NCBI RefSeq assembly: GCF_000967265.1
Contig: NZ_KQ033885.1
Location: forward strand, 1,894,816 to 1,958,815
Length of the DNA: 64,000 bases
Reading direction: 5' to 3'
DNA from: Bifidobacterium mellis
Lineage (GTDB): Bacteria; Actinomycetota; Actinomycetes; Actinomycetales; Bifidobacteriaceae
Part shown: piece by piece, positions 27,635-36,088 of the stretch
How positions within the stretch are numbered: position 1 is the first letter of the stretch
How the letters are laid out: the number at the start of each line of letters is the position of its first letter
Program-made: the position numbers and the translations under genes
The notes under the pieces: model-generated
What the model was told of the DNA's origin: nothing
Database searches by the model: none
What the model saw: only the letters and a program-made list of their open reading frames with translations

Positions 27635-28627
27635 ATGGCTAACAAGAAAGGCCCGACCAAGGGTTCGGGCGGCAAGCACCGCAACAAACTGCGCGGCAGA
27701 GGGCCCACGCCCAAGGCCGAGGATCGCGTCTACCACAAGGCCTACAAGGCCCGGCAGGCTGCCCAGCGCAGGCAGGCGGCCGACCCACGCCTGGCGGCCC
27801 GCCGCCGGGCCGACCGGTTCACCTCCGATTCCGACGACCTGGTCATCGGCCGCAACGCCGTCCTGGAAGCCCTGCGCGTAGGAGTCCCGGCCAGCCAGCT
27901 CTATCTGGCCGCCCGGATGGAACACGACGACAGGACCAGGGAGATCGTGCGGCTGGCCGGGCAGGAAGGGCTCAACCTGCTGGAAGCCGACCGCCTGGAG
28001 ATGAACCGCATCGCCCGGTCCGGCAACCACCAGGGCGTGGTCCTCAAGGTGCAGCCCTACCAGTACGCCTCCCTGCAGAGCCTGGTCGACAGGGCCGAAA
28101 AACACGCAGCCGCCCTGGAAGGAGCCGGCCAGGCGACCAAGATCGCCGCACGCCCGCTCTTCATCGCCCTGGACGGGGTCACCGACCCCCAGAACCTAGG
28201 GGCCGTGATTCGTTCAGCAGCGGCCTTCGGGGCCTCGGGGGTGGTTCTGCCCGAGCGACGCAGCGCCTCGGTCACAGCCGCAGCCTGGAAGGTCTCCGCC
28301 GGAGCCGCCGCCCATCTGCCCGTAGCCCGTGTGGTCAACCTGACCAAGGCCATCCAAGGGCTCAAGGAGCGCGGCTACTACGCGGTCGGCCTGGACGGCG
28401 CAGGCACCACCACAGTAGGCGAGACAGGCTTCGAGGCCGATCCGCTGGTGGTGGTCCTGGGCTCCGAAGGCAAGGGGCTGAGCCGCCTGGTCCGCGAGAA
28501 CTGTGACGCCCTGGCCTCCATCCCCATCTCCAGCTCGGTGGAATCCCTGAACGCCTCGGTAGCAGCAGGCATCAGCCTCTACGCCGTGGCCATGGCACGC
28601 CGACGGTCCACCAGCCAAACCAAATAG
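27635..28627 (+). CDS. rlmB: 23S rRNA (guanosine-2251-2'-O)-methyltransferase
   Basis: A 330-residue SpoU/TrmH-family methyltransferase that methylates G2251 of 23S rRNA. A Lys/Arg-rich disordered tail (1–65) precedes an RNA-binding domain (VIGRNAVLEAL, about 70) and the knotted SPOUT domain. Its three motifs are DGVTDPQNLGAVIRSA (about 185), VLGSEGKGLSRLVRENCD (about 273), and PISSSVESLNASVAAGI (about 295). The long basic tail is usual in Actinobacteria. The ribosome-binding site is weak, and no partner gene is adjacent. Confidence 0.92.
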   Translation: MANKKGPTKGSGGKHRNKLRGRGPTPKAEDRVYHKAYKARQAAQRRQAADPRLAARRRADRFTSDSDDLVIGRNAVLEALRVGVPASQLYLAARMEHDDRTREIVRLAGQEGLNLLEADRLEMNRIARSGNHQGVVLKVQPYQYASLQSLVDRAEKHAAALEGAGQATKIAARPLFIALDGVTDPQNLGAVIRSAAAFGASGVVLPERRSASVTAAAWKVSAGAAAHLPVARVVNLTKAIQGLKERGYYAVGLDGAGTTTVGETGFEADPLVVVLGSEGKGLSRLVRENCDALASIPISSSVESLNASVAAGISLYAVAMARRRSTSQTK

Positions 28628-28725
28628 CCCCAGGCCGGCACCGGCAATCCGAAGACAGACAGGCCAAGCGGCAACAGCCTGTGCGCAACAACCAACATGC
28701 AGCAGGTGCCGCACAAACCAACGAG

Positions 28726-30450
28726 TCAGCTGGAGGCCCAGACCGCATCGTCCTGATCGTCCTGATCGGCAGCCGCATCCAGGCTGCCGGGGGCGTAGAC
28801 CGATCTCAGCGAGCTCCGTCCGCCATTTGCATCCTCAAAGACCGGTTGTGACGGCACCTTCTCGCCTGCTCTGTCACGGGCAGCCTGAGTTTCCGCTCCG
28901 CTCTGACCGCCGGTATCAGTTTGAATGTTTACTTCTCGGCTATCCGCGTCTTGACCTCCAGCATTGGCTCGGACGTTCACGCCACTGCCATTCGCTTCAT
29001 AGCCTCCCACTTCACGGCCGTCCGCGTCCTTGCCGGCCTGATTGCGGGTGGCCTGCTTACCCTGACCAGTCTGGGCGTGGCCGCCCTGCCAATTCATCTC
29101 GTCGTCGACCACACCGGCATCGGCCTCTTCGTTGATGGTCTTCATATCCTCGGAGTCCAGCCGGTACTCGGGTAGTGATTCGCTGATGTAGCTCTGCACG
29201 GCCTCGGCCATGGGCACATCGTGACCGGCCTTCTCGGCCATCAACCAGCGGTGGGTCAGCACCTCATGGAAGAACTGGGCCGGTTCGATCTGCGAGCGGT
29301 ATTCCGGCGGGATCATGCGTACGGTGGGCTCGAAGACCTCCCGCATCCAGTCGGTGGCCACAATCTCCAGATCCTCGCCCTGCCGCCAGGTGGATGCCCG
29401 GTAGGCATCCAGATCGTTGAGCAGCCGCCGGGCCTGGTTCTCCTGCACATCCAGGCCGGTCAGCCGTAGCAGCTTGCGGGAGGCGTAGCCGGCATCGACC
29501 ACCCTGGGGCGCACCAGCACCCGGTTGCCGTCCTCCTCGGTCTTCATCTCCAGCTCATCCACGTCGAATCCCAGATCGTTGAGCCGGTTGACGCGGCGCT
29601 CGATCTTCCACATCTCATCCGGGTCGAAGCTGTCCACGTCCGTCAGGGCGCTCCAGAGGGAGTGATAGCGGTCCACCAGCCGGTTGCCCACGCCGACCTC
29701 GTCCACCTCACCGGCCAGCAGGTTGCCGGAATCCAGATCCATGAGCTCGCCGATGATGTTGGTCCTGGCCAGGTCGATGTCATACTCGCGCTGGCCGTCA
29801 GTCAGGCTGGGATGCAGATCACCGGTCTCGGCATCGACCAGGAAGGCCGAGAAGGCATCGGCATCACGCAGGAAGAGCACGTTGGACAGGGAAACGTCTC
29901 CCCAGTAGAAGCCGGCCAGATGGAGCCTTACCAGAAGGACCGCCAGGGCATCGATCAGGCGCTCGGCCGTGTCCGGACGCAGATTGCGGGCGAAGAGGGC
30001 ACGGTAGGGCAGCGAGAACTTCAGGTGCTGGGTGACCAGCATGGCCTCAAGGGGCTCACCCTCGCGCGTGTGTCGGCCGGTGACCACGGCGATGGGGTTG
30101 ACCGTGGGCAGCTCCAGTTTTTGCAGCTTGCGCAGGAGCTCGTATTCACGCTCGGCAACCCGCTGGGTGATCTCCTTCATGGCGTAGACATCGTCGCCCA
30201 CGTGGACGAAGCGAACCACGTGCCGGGAGATGCCCCTGGGCAGGTTGGCCAGCAAATCCCGGGGCCAGGTGGCCAGCGGCCGCTCCCAGGGCAGGGTGAA
30301 CATCCTGGGGTTGGAGCTGGTGGCCGTGATGTGCAGGGCGGCCGGCTCCTGCTCGGAGGAGGGATCGGCCGTGGTCTTTATCGAGGTGGCTTTCATGGCG
30401 CGAGGGTCCAGAGAGGAGGCCGTCGCCCGGTTGATGTTCACGCTAGTCAT
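28726..30450 (-). CDS. DUF4032 protein with kinase-like fold, low-complexity tail
   Basis: A 574-residue protein. The part resembling DUF4032 proteins covers about 50–430; it includes a kinase-like core (VYAMKEITQRVAEREYELL; HLAGFYWGDVSLSNVLF, with the D/N arrangement of a catalytic loop; FLVDAETGD like a DFG region). From about 435 to 574 it is polar and repetitive, with short echoes such as DADGREV and DADSREV and many Gly/Gln/Asn/Ala. Function is unknown; in Actinobacteria this family often lies beside the sugar ABC ATPase, as here. It converges with rlmB. Confidence 0.8.
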   Translation of the reverse strand: MTSVNINRATASSLDPRAMKATSIKTTADPSSEQEPAALHITATSSNPRMFTLPWERPLATWPRDLLANLPRGISRHVVRFVHVGDDVYAMKEITQRVAEREYELLRKLQKLELPTVNPIAVVTGRHTREGEPLEAMLVTQHLKFSLPYRALFARNLRPDTAERLIDALAVLLVRLHLAGFYWGDVSLSNVLFLRDADAFSAFLVDAETGDLHPSLTDGQREYDIDLARTNIIGELMDLDSGNLLAGEVDEVGVGNRLVDRYHSLWSALTDVDSFDPDEMWKIERRVNRLNDLGFDVDELEMKTEEDGNRVLVRPRVVDAGYASRKLLRLTGLDVQENQARRLLNDLDAYRASTWRQGEDLEIVATDWMREVFEPTVRMIPPEYRSQIEPAQFFHEVLTHRWLMAEKAGHDVPMAEAVQSYISESLPEYRLDSEDMKTINEEADAGVVDDEMNWQGGHAQTGQGKQATRNQAGKDADGREVGGYEANGSGVNVRANAGGQDADSREVNIQTDTGGQSGAETQAARDRAGEKVPSQPVFEDANGGRSSLRSVYAPGSLDAAADQDDQDDAVWASS

Positions 30451-30488
30451 GCTTCATCCATCCCATCGCCGCCCATCCTATACGGGAA

Positions 30489-30519
30489 GAGCCCCGCACG
30501 GATGCGCCGCGCGGGGCTC
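30489..30519 (-). terminator. Hairpin between ugpC and the DUF4032 gene
   Basis: A 9-bp GC-rich stem GAGCCCCGC/GCGGGGCTC with a 13-base loop, 100 bases after the ugpC stop. On the minus strand the tail reads TTCCCGTATA, only weakly U-rich, so it may attenuate rather than fully end transcription. Confidence 0.5.
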
Positions 30520-30621
30520 CTGGTCACCCGGTCAACAAGGAAAGGAGATGATATCAATGATCGATACGGGCCCTGCGGCCCGGCGGGAAACCGTGGCCGA
30601 ACCACAGGGTCACAGGAACGC

Positions 30622-31749
30622 TCAGTTCAGCCGCAGCTCGCTGGCCGGGGAGAACAGGTGCATCTTTTCAGGATCGATGTGGATCTTGACCACGTCGCCC
30701 ACCTTGGGCAGGTCACGCGGGTTGACACGGATGGTGGTCAGCTTGTTCTGGTCGGACATGACGATGGCCTGCTCGGCCACGCTGTTGTCGGTCAGAATGT
30801 TGCCGTAGATGTAGCCATCAGAGCCCAGATCCTCCACGTTGGCCACCTTCAGGGAGAAGGCATCCGGCTCGTCGGCACCGGCCAGAGAAGCATTCTCGGG
30901 ACGGAAGCCCACGACGATCTTGCCCTGGTCCTCGGGGGTCAGCTTGTCGACGGCCTCGCGAGGCAGGCTGATGGTGTCCTCGCCGATCTTGGCCTGGCCG
31001 TTGACTACGGGATGGATGTTGATGTTCATGGAAGGCGAGCCGATGAAGCCGGCCACGAAGACATTCTCGGGCCGATCGTAGAGCTCGGTAGGCGCGCCCA
31101 CCTGCTGCAGGACACCCAGCTTGATGACGGCGATCCTGTCGCCCATGGTCAGAGCCTCGGTCTGATCGTGGGTCACGTACAGGGTGGTGACGTTGAGCTG
31201 ACGCTGCAGGGCGGCGATCTGGGTACGGGTCTGGACACGCAGCTTGGCGTCCAAGTTGGACAGAGGCTCATCCATCAGGAAGACCTTGGGCTGACGCACA
31301 ATAGCGCGGCCCATGGCCACACGCTGACGCTGACCACCGGACAGGGCCTTGGGCTTGCGGTCCAGGTACTCGGTCAGATCCAGCACCTCGGCGGCCTTCT
31401 CCACCCGCTGGCGAATCTCGTCCTTGGGGGTGCCGGCGATCTTCAGGGCGAAGCCCATGTTGTCGGCCACGGTCATGTGGGGGTAAAGGGCGTAGTTCTG
31501 GAAGACCATGGCGATGTCGCGGTCCTTGGGCTGCATGGTCGTCACGTCCTTGTCGCCAATCATGATGCGCCCCTTGTTGACCTCTTCCAAGCCGGCCAGC
31601 ATGCGCAGGGTGGTGGACTTTCCGCAGCCGGAAGGCCCGACCAGAACAAGGAATTCACCGTCTCTGATGTCCAGACTGAGGTCACTGACCGAGGGCTCAT
31701 CGTTGCCCGGGTAGATACGAGTGACGTGGTCGAATACCACTTCTGCCAT
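30622..31749 (-). CDS. ugpC: Carbohydrate ABC transporter ATPase (MsmK/UgpC type)
   Basis: A 375-residue ATPase of the CUT1 group. Walker A is [10 protein letters not shown] (about 40), the signature is [14 protein letters not shown], Walker B is [13 protein letters not shown], and the switch is YVTHDQTE. The last 130 residues form the regulatory OB-fold (TOBE) domain. In Gram-positive bacteria one such ATPase often serves many sugar importers whose loci lack their own, and no permease lies beside it here. Start 31749 follows GAAAGGATG. Confidence 0.92.
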   Translation of the reverse strand: MAEVVFDHVTRIYPGNDEPSVSDLSLDIRDGEFLVLVGPSGCGKSTTLRMLAGLEEVNKGRIMIGDKDVTTMQPKDRDIAMVFQNYALYPHMTVADNMGFALKIAGTPKDEIRQRVEKAAEVLDLTEYLDRKPKALSGGQRQRVAMGRAIVRQPKVFLMDEPLSNLDAKLRVQTRTQIAALQRQLNVTTLYVTHDQTEALTMGDRIAVIKLGVLQQVGAPTELYDRPENVFVAGFIGSPSMNINIHPVVNGQAKIGEDTISLPREAVDKLTPEDQGKIVVGFRPENASLAGADEPDAFSLKVANVEDLGSDGYIYGNILTDNSVAEQAIVMSDQNKLTTIRVNPRDLPKVGDVVKIHIDPEKMHLFSPASELRLN

Positions 31750-31951
31750 TGTTCATCCTTTCATCGGCAGGTACGTGCCGAACGATCCGTAGTGAAGGGT
31801 TGTTTTTCACTGTGGTTTCCGTCCCGGGGTCAACACCGACATCGGCATGGCCATGCGACGGTTTTCTATTTTGTGGTTAAGAGAAACTCTCCCTTGAGCC
31901 AGTGCCCACTATACACCAAGGTCCGAATTCGGCGTGCGAACCCTTGCCTAC

Positions 31952-32350
31952 TCAATCCTTGGACTTGTCGGAATCTTCGGAATCGCGCTCGAAGACCGTC
32001 CTGGCAACGTTGATCGCGTTGATGACCCTGGGGAATCCCACGTAGGGAGCACATTGAAGTATGGCTTCGACCACGGCCTCCTTGCTCAGCCCAACATTCA
32101 GGGCCCCCTGGATGTGAACGGCCAGCTGTGGAGCCGTGTCTCCCTGCGTCACCAGACTGCCTATGGTGACCAACTCGCGCTGCTGAAGATCGAGTCCTTT
32201 CCGGGTGTATATGTCGCCAAAGGCGAATTCGACAATCCAACGGCCAAGGTCCGGCGCTATGTCCTGAAGGGAGTCGATGACAGCCTGGCCTCCCTTGCCG
32301 TCAATAGCTGCCAAGGCCTCGGATCCCTTTTCAAAGCGCGAAGCTTCCAT
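31952..32350 (-). CDS. Carboxymuconolactone decarboxylase-family protein
   Basis: A 132-residue single-domain protein of the PcaC/carboxymuconolactone decarboxylase family. LDLQQRELVTIGSLVTQGDTAPQL (about 54, quoted in part) and HIQGALNVGLSKEAVVEAILQCAPYVGFPR carry the family pattern; the single Cys within LQCAPYVG does not form a CxxC, so AhpD-type peroxidase activity is unlikely. β-ketoadipate pathway genes are absent, so the substrate is unknown. Start 32350 follows AAGGGG. It is divergent from the kinase gene. Confidence 0.85.
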   Translation of the reverse strand: MEASRFEKGSEALAAIDGKGGQAVIDSLQDIAPDLGRWIVEFAFGDIYTRKGLDLQQRELVTIGSLVTQGDTAPQLAVHIQGALNVGLSKEAVVEAILQCAPYVGFPRVINAINVARTVFERDSEDSDKSKD

Positions 32351-32521
32351 GAAGCCCCTTCTTTCTGTTGTTTTGCATATTGCCCAGCCGAGAATATTGT
32401 ATCAGCGCCTGTTTACGGATTATGCCGTCGACTGTCTAGCCATTTGCGGCAATCTCGGACGCGGCGAAACAGCAGGAACCGCAATCAGGTGCTTTTCAAC
32501 CAGTCGGGGCACAATGGAGAT

Positions 32522-34516
32522 ATGAGCGATCTTGAGGGTTTGGACCTAAGGCCGGGACGGCTGGTCGGGGGCTACACCCTGATCGAGCCCCTGGGCGGCG
32601 GCGCCATGGGGTCCGTCTGGCGTGCACGTGATGGCGGAGGCCAGGACTACGCCATGAAGATTCTGCGGGAATCCCTGGAGGAGGACCAGGCCTCGTCAGA
32701 CAGCCCTGATGAGCGTGACCGAGCCTCGGCCCGCGAGCGCCTGCGACGCGAGGCTCTGGCCCTGCAGCGGATCCGTCATCCAGGAGTCTGCCGGATCGTG
32801 GACATGGAACTTGATGATGCCCTGGCCTTCATCGTGACCGAACTGATCGAGGGGCGCAACCTTCGCGACGACGTGGCTGTCAACGGCCCCTATCGGGGCG
32901 ACGACCTGGAACGGCTGGCAAGGAAGCTGACCGATGCCGTCGCAGCCGTCCACCAGGCGGGCATCGTCCACCGGGACATCAAACCCACCAATGTCATGAT
33001 TTCGGTCTCCGGGCCGGTACTGGTGGATTTTGGCATCGCCATGGGCCAGGGGCAGAGCCACGTGACCCGGACCGGACTGGTCATGGGAACCCCCGGCTTC
33101 ATCGCCCCGGAGATCATCGACGGAGCCGAGGCCGACCAGGGAACCGACTGGTGGAGCACGGCAGCCGTTCTGGCCTACGCGGCCACCGGACGGGCGGTCT
33201 TCGGCGACAAACCCATGATGGCGGTCCTGGAGCGGGAGGCTTCGGGCAATGCCGACCTGTCCGGACTGCCCATGGGTACCATGAGAGCCCTGCGCTCGGC
33301 CCTCTCCCCCGACCGAGGCGCGCGTTGCACGCCCCAGGAGCTCCTGGAGGCCATCAGCCGGGATGCCATGGATCCGCAGGCCTGGCAGGGGGAGCAAGAC
33401 GACCAGGATACGGGCAGCCAGGAGACGATGCGCCCTTTTGGCGCCGGCTCTTCGGGGGCTGAGGGGCAGGCCGACTCGCCCACCATGGTCGTTGAACCGG
33501 CCACCATGCCCATGCCGCCTATCACCCAGGCTGATTCAGACAGTCCGCGGACGGCCTGGTCACAACCTCCGACAGATAACGGAGCCGATGAGCAGACGAC
33601 CCTCCTGCCCGACTCGGAGCAGCCCACCAGATTCTTGAATCCCCTTCCCGCAGCCCAGGAGCAGCAGGAACAGACGCAGACCTGGCAGGACCAGCAACCC
33701 TTGGCCGACTGCCAAGATCTTCAGGCCACCACCGTTCAGGATCCGCTGCCGCCGGCACAGCCCCTGCCCAGCGGATACCGCGACGAGGCGAACGCCCACT
33801 GGCTGGGAGACCAGCCCCCCGCCCAGTTGCGGCGCCTGCGCTACTTGCAAGCCGGAACCCCCTGCCTGGTCATGTTGGGAATCCTTCCCGCCCTACTGAC
33901 AGCCCTTGCCCCGGTCTCGGCTCTGGCCGCCGCCGGAATCCTTCTCTGGGCCCTGAGCACCGCAGGATGGAGCATAAAAGCCCAGATCGAACGGGAGCTA
34001 CGCCGCAACGGCCCTCGACGGGGCACCGACCGTCTGCTGAACGTGGCCGCCCTCCCCTGGCACCTGCTCAAGGGCCTGGCGGCCGCCCTGCTCCGCCTGC
34101 CGGGCATGATCCTCGTCCAAGCCCTGGTCGCCCTGCCACTGACCTGGGCGGGCGCTCTCACCACCGTTCGCGCAGGCCTGACCCTGGGCGAGCACCTACT
34201 GACCTTCCCCCTGCCAGCGGCCAGGCCCCTGTCCGCCGGCGGACTGTCCATGGCCCTGGCGACGCTGGTCGGTTGGTTGTTGACAACCCTGCCTACGCAG
34301 GACCGTTCAGCCCCCAAGGCCAACAGCGGCAACGTGGTCCTGCGTCTGGCGGCGGGCCGCATCCCCATGGGCCGCCAGGATTCCGAGACGCCGGGCAGCC
34401 CCCGCCGCAGGTGGATTCTGCTCCTGATCTGGCTGCTGATTGTGGCCGTCCTCCTGGCCGGGCTGATTGCCCAGCCCTCCATGGACTGGGCCCCCATCCA
34501 CCTCCTGCGCGCCTGA
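32522..34516 (+). CDS. Membrane serine/threonine protein kinase (PknB-like)
   Basis: A 664-residue Hanks-type kinase. The Gly-rich loop LGGGAMGSVW lies at about 24–33, the ATP-binding Lys in YAMKIL at about 46, the catalytic HRDIKPTN at about 150, and DFGIAMG at about 175; GTPGFIAPE marks the activation segment end. A Pro/Gln/Thr-rich juxtamembrane stretch (about 285–435) leads to several hydrophobic helices (about 450–660) and no PASTA domains, so it senses something other than peptidoglycan by that route. ATG 32522 is where family similarity begins; the frame is open far upstream. Confidence 0.9.
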   Translation: MSDLEGLDLRPGRLVGGYTLIEPLGGGAMGSVWRARDGGGQDYAMKILRESLEEDQASSDSPDERDRASARERLRREALALQRIRHPGVCRIVDMELDDALAFIVTELIEGRNLRDDVAVNGPYRGDDLERLARKLTDAVAAVHQAGIVHRDIKPTNVMISVSGPVLVDFGIAMGQGQSHVTRTGLVMGTPGFIAPEIIDGAEADQGTDWWSTAAVLAYAATGRAVFGDKPMMAVLEREASGNADLSGLPMGTMRALRSALSPDRGARCTPQELLEAISRDAMDPQAWQGEQDDQDTGSQETMRPFGAGSSGAEGQADSPTMVVEPATMPMPPITQADSDSPRTAWSQPPTDNGADEQTTLLPDSEQPTRFLNPLPAAQEQQEQTQTWQDQQPLADCQDLQATTVQDPLPPAQPLPSGYRDEANAHWLGDQPPAQLRRLRYLQAGTPCLVMLGILPALLTALAPVSALAAAGILLWALSTAGWSIKAQIERELRRNGPRRGTDRLLNVAALPWHLLKGLAAALLRLPGMILVQALVALPLTWAGALTTVRAGLTLGEHLLTFPLPAARPLSAGGLSMALATLVGWLLTTLPTQDRSAPKANSGNVVLRLAAGRIPMGRQDSETPGSPRRRWILLLIWLLIVAVLLAGLIAQPSMDWAPIHLLRA

Positions 34517-34577
34517 GGTCGCGCTCCACCCCTGGCGGCTACACTATGCTCTGTATGCCAAGGAAAGGATCCAGGTC

Positions 34578-35501
34578 ATGTCCAAGGGCAAGCAGAACCG
34601 CAAGGCCGCGCTCAAGGCCCAGGAAGAGGCCCGGCGGCTCCAGGAGGCCAAGGAGCGCCGCCAGCAGACCATGATCGGCGTCATCGTCACCATGGTGCTC
34701 ATCGCTCTGATCGCTCTGGGCGGCTTCCTGTACTGGCGCAGCCATCGCCCGGTCAAGACCCAGGACCTGGAGCAGGCCCGTCAGGCCGTCGCCAAAGTCA
34801 AGGAAAAGCCTTCGGCGGCCAACGACCAGGGCGGCTTCCTGATCAGTTCCCAGGGACTGGGCAAGCCGGTAGCCAAGGCCCCGACCGTGGAGATCTACAT
34901 GGACTTCATGTGCCCAGGCTGCGGCGCCCTGCATCGCGGGCTGGACTCCACCCTGACCGGTCTGGTGGATGCCGGGCAGATCAACCTGGTCATCTACCCC
35001 ATGAGCTTCATGGACCGGCTCTCCACCGACAACTACTCGAGCAGGACGGGCACGGCCACCATCTACGTGGCCCAGCACGACCCCGACCACCTGCTGCCCT
35101 TCATCGCCAATCTCTACGCCAAGGACTTCCAACCGGACGAGTCCGACTACCACCCCATCAGCAACGACAAGATCCGCCAGCAGGCCATCAAGGCCGGGGT
35201 CGATCCCAAGGTTGCCGACCAGGCGGTCAAGGGCCGCTACCGGGCCTGGATCAAGGCCATGGACGCCTACACCCCCTTGCGCAAGGAACTCTGGAATCCC
35301 AGCGGGTCCAACAAGGGGCAGATGACCACGCCCACGGTCCGCATCAACGGCAATTACTGGGAACTGGGCAACCTGTCCCGGGCGGGCTTGGACTACAGTT
35401 CGGGCCTGCTCAAGGCCCTGGGTCTGGACCAGTCCAAGGTAGGCGTCAAGGGCGCCATGCCGGCCATCGGCGCCTCCGGCCAACCGCGCTCGCTGAGCTG
35501 A
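34578..35501 (+). CDS. DsbA-like thioredoxin-fold membrane-anchored protein
   Basis: A 307-residue protein. A charged, coiled-coil-like cytoplasmic start (KAALKAQEEARRLQEAKERR) precedes one membrane helix (about 33–56). A thioredoxin fold outside the cell follows, with active site C112-P-G-C115 in MDFMCPGCG and the cis-Pro region TTPTVRING near the end. It resembles actinobacterial DsbA/BdbD proteins that form disulfides in exported proteins. A candidate substrate group is the envelope and Rpf-like proteins downstream. The start at 34578 has AGGAAAGGAT upstream. Confidence 0.87.
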   Translation: MSKGKQNRKAALKAQEEARRLQEAKERRQQTMIGVIVTMVLIALIALGGFLYWRSHRPVKTQDLEQARQAVAKVKEKPSAANDQGGFLISSQGLGKPVAKAPTVEIYMDFMCPGCGALHRGLDSTLTGLVDAGQINLVIYPMSFMDRLSTDNYSSRTGTATIYVAQHDPDHLLPFIANLYAKDFQPDESDYHPISNDKIRQQAIKAGVDPKVADQAVKGRYRAWIKAMDAYTPLRKELWNPSGSNKGQMTTPTVRINGNYWELGNLSRAGLDYSSGLLKALGLDQSKVGVKGAMPAIGASGQPRSLS

Positions 35502-35611
35502 ACCGGCCAAGTCGGGAGGAATTTCGCGCCCAGCGTCCCCTTGGGGACACGGTGATGGTACGATATCATTCCGTACCGCGGCCCGGAATGCTGTAATGGA
35601 CCACCGGGACC

Positions 35612-35685
35612 GCCTCCTTAGCTCAGTTGGCCAGAGCAGCCGCCTTGTAAGCGGCAGGTCGTCAGTTCGACTCTGACAGGAGGCT
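35612..35685 (+). tRNA. tRNA-Thr (anticodon UGU)
   Basis: A full cloverleaf: acceptor GCCTCCT/AGGAGGC, D-arm GCTC…GAGC, anticodon arm GCCGC-CTTGTAA-GCGGC with TGT at 35646–35648, T-arm GTCAG-TTCGACT-CTGAC. Reads ACA threonine codons. CCA is not encoded, in line with the CCA-adding enzyme at 40075. Confidence 0.95.
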
Positions 35686-35740
35686 CTACGCCAGGAACGA
35701 ACCATAAAATCCGATTATTCAGCTTTGTCTCCGGGCAGGC

Positions 35741-35966
35741 TATAATAATGGACATTACCTGGATAATTACAAATACTTCCCTCGAGTAAGTCATTTCGGA
35801 GGCTCGTTCTCCGAAGTACGAACGGAGCTTTTCCCCAACCATCTCCGTTCGTATTCGAGGACGGGATCATTCCCCTTCATTCCCGTCCTCTTGACGTTGA
35901 TCCGCCGGCCTAGGGCCCGGGTCTTGAAAAGCCGACTGACCGATGACGGTTAAGTCGGCTTTTTTA
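35741..35966 (+). ncRNA. Candidate small RNA with two C-rich hairpin loops (6C-like)
   Basis: An excellent −10 element, TATAAT (35741–35746), with only a weak −35 (TTCAGC, 17 bases upstream), would start an RNA at about 35753. Four hairpins follow: TTCGGAG/CTCCGAA (35795–35815); an 11-bp stem TACGAACGGAG (35817–35853) with a 15-base loop containing TTTTCCCC; a 10-bp stem GAGGACGGGA (35857–35890) with a 14-base loop containing ATTCCCCT; and a terminator (35927–35966). Two matching hairpins with C-rich loops plus a terminator is the plan of the actinobacterial 6C RNA, though each loop has four rather than six Cs. No protein frame fits. Confidence 0.65.
35927..35966 (+). terminator. Intrinsic terminator of the candidate small RNA
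   Basis: Arms AAAGCCGACT and AGTCGGCTTT (from 35928 and 35953) with a run of TTTTTT, a textbook rho-independent terminator lying between the tRNA-Thr gene and the RpfB-like gene. Confidence 0.9.
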
Positions 35967-36088
35967 TTGCCATCCCTCTGCGACAAATGTGGATATTTGC
36001 CCGACCTTGCGGATTGTGCGGCCTCAGTCCATGCCCTCACCGCTAGAATTGCCGGGTACAGACAAGGCAGGAACGGGGAGGCGAGCAC

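Noticed and set aside
29662..32013. 783-codon plus-strand open frame across DUF4032 and ugpC
   Set aside because: It runs antisense to two recognised genes and the intergenic space between, and its translation is low-complexity His/Gly/Asp.
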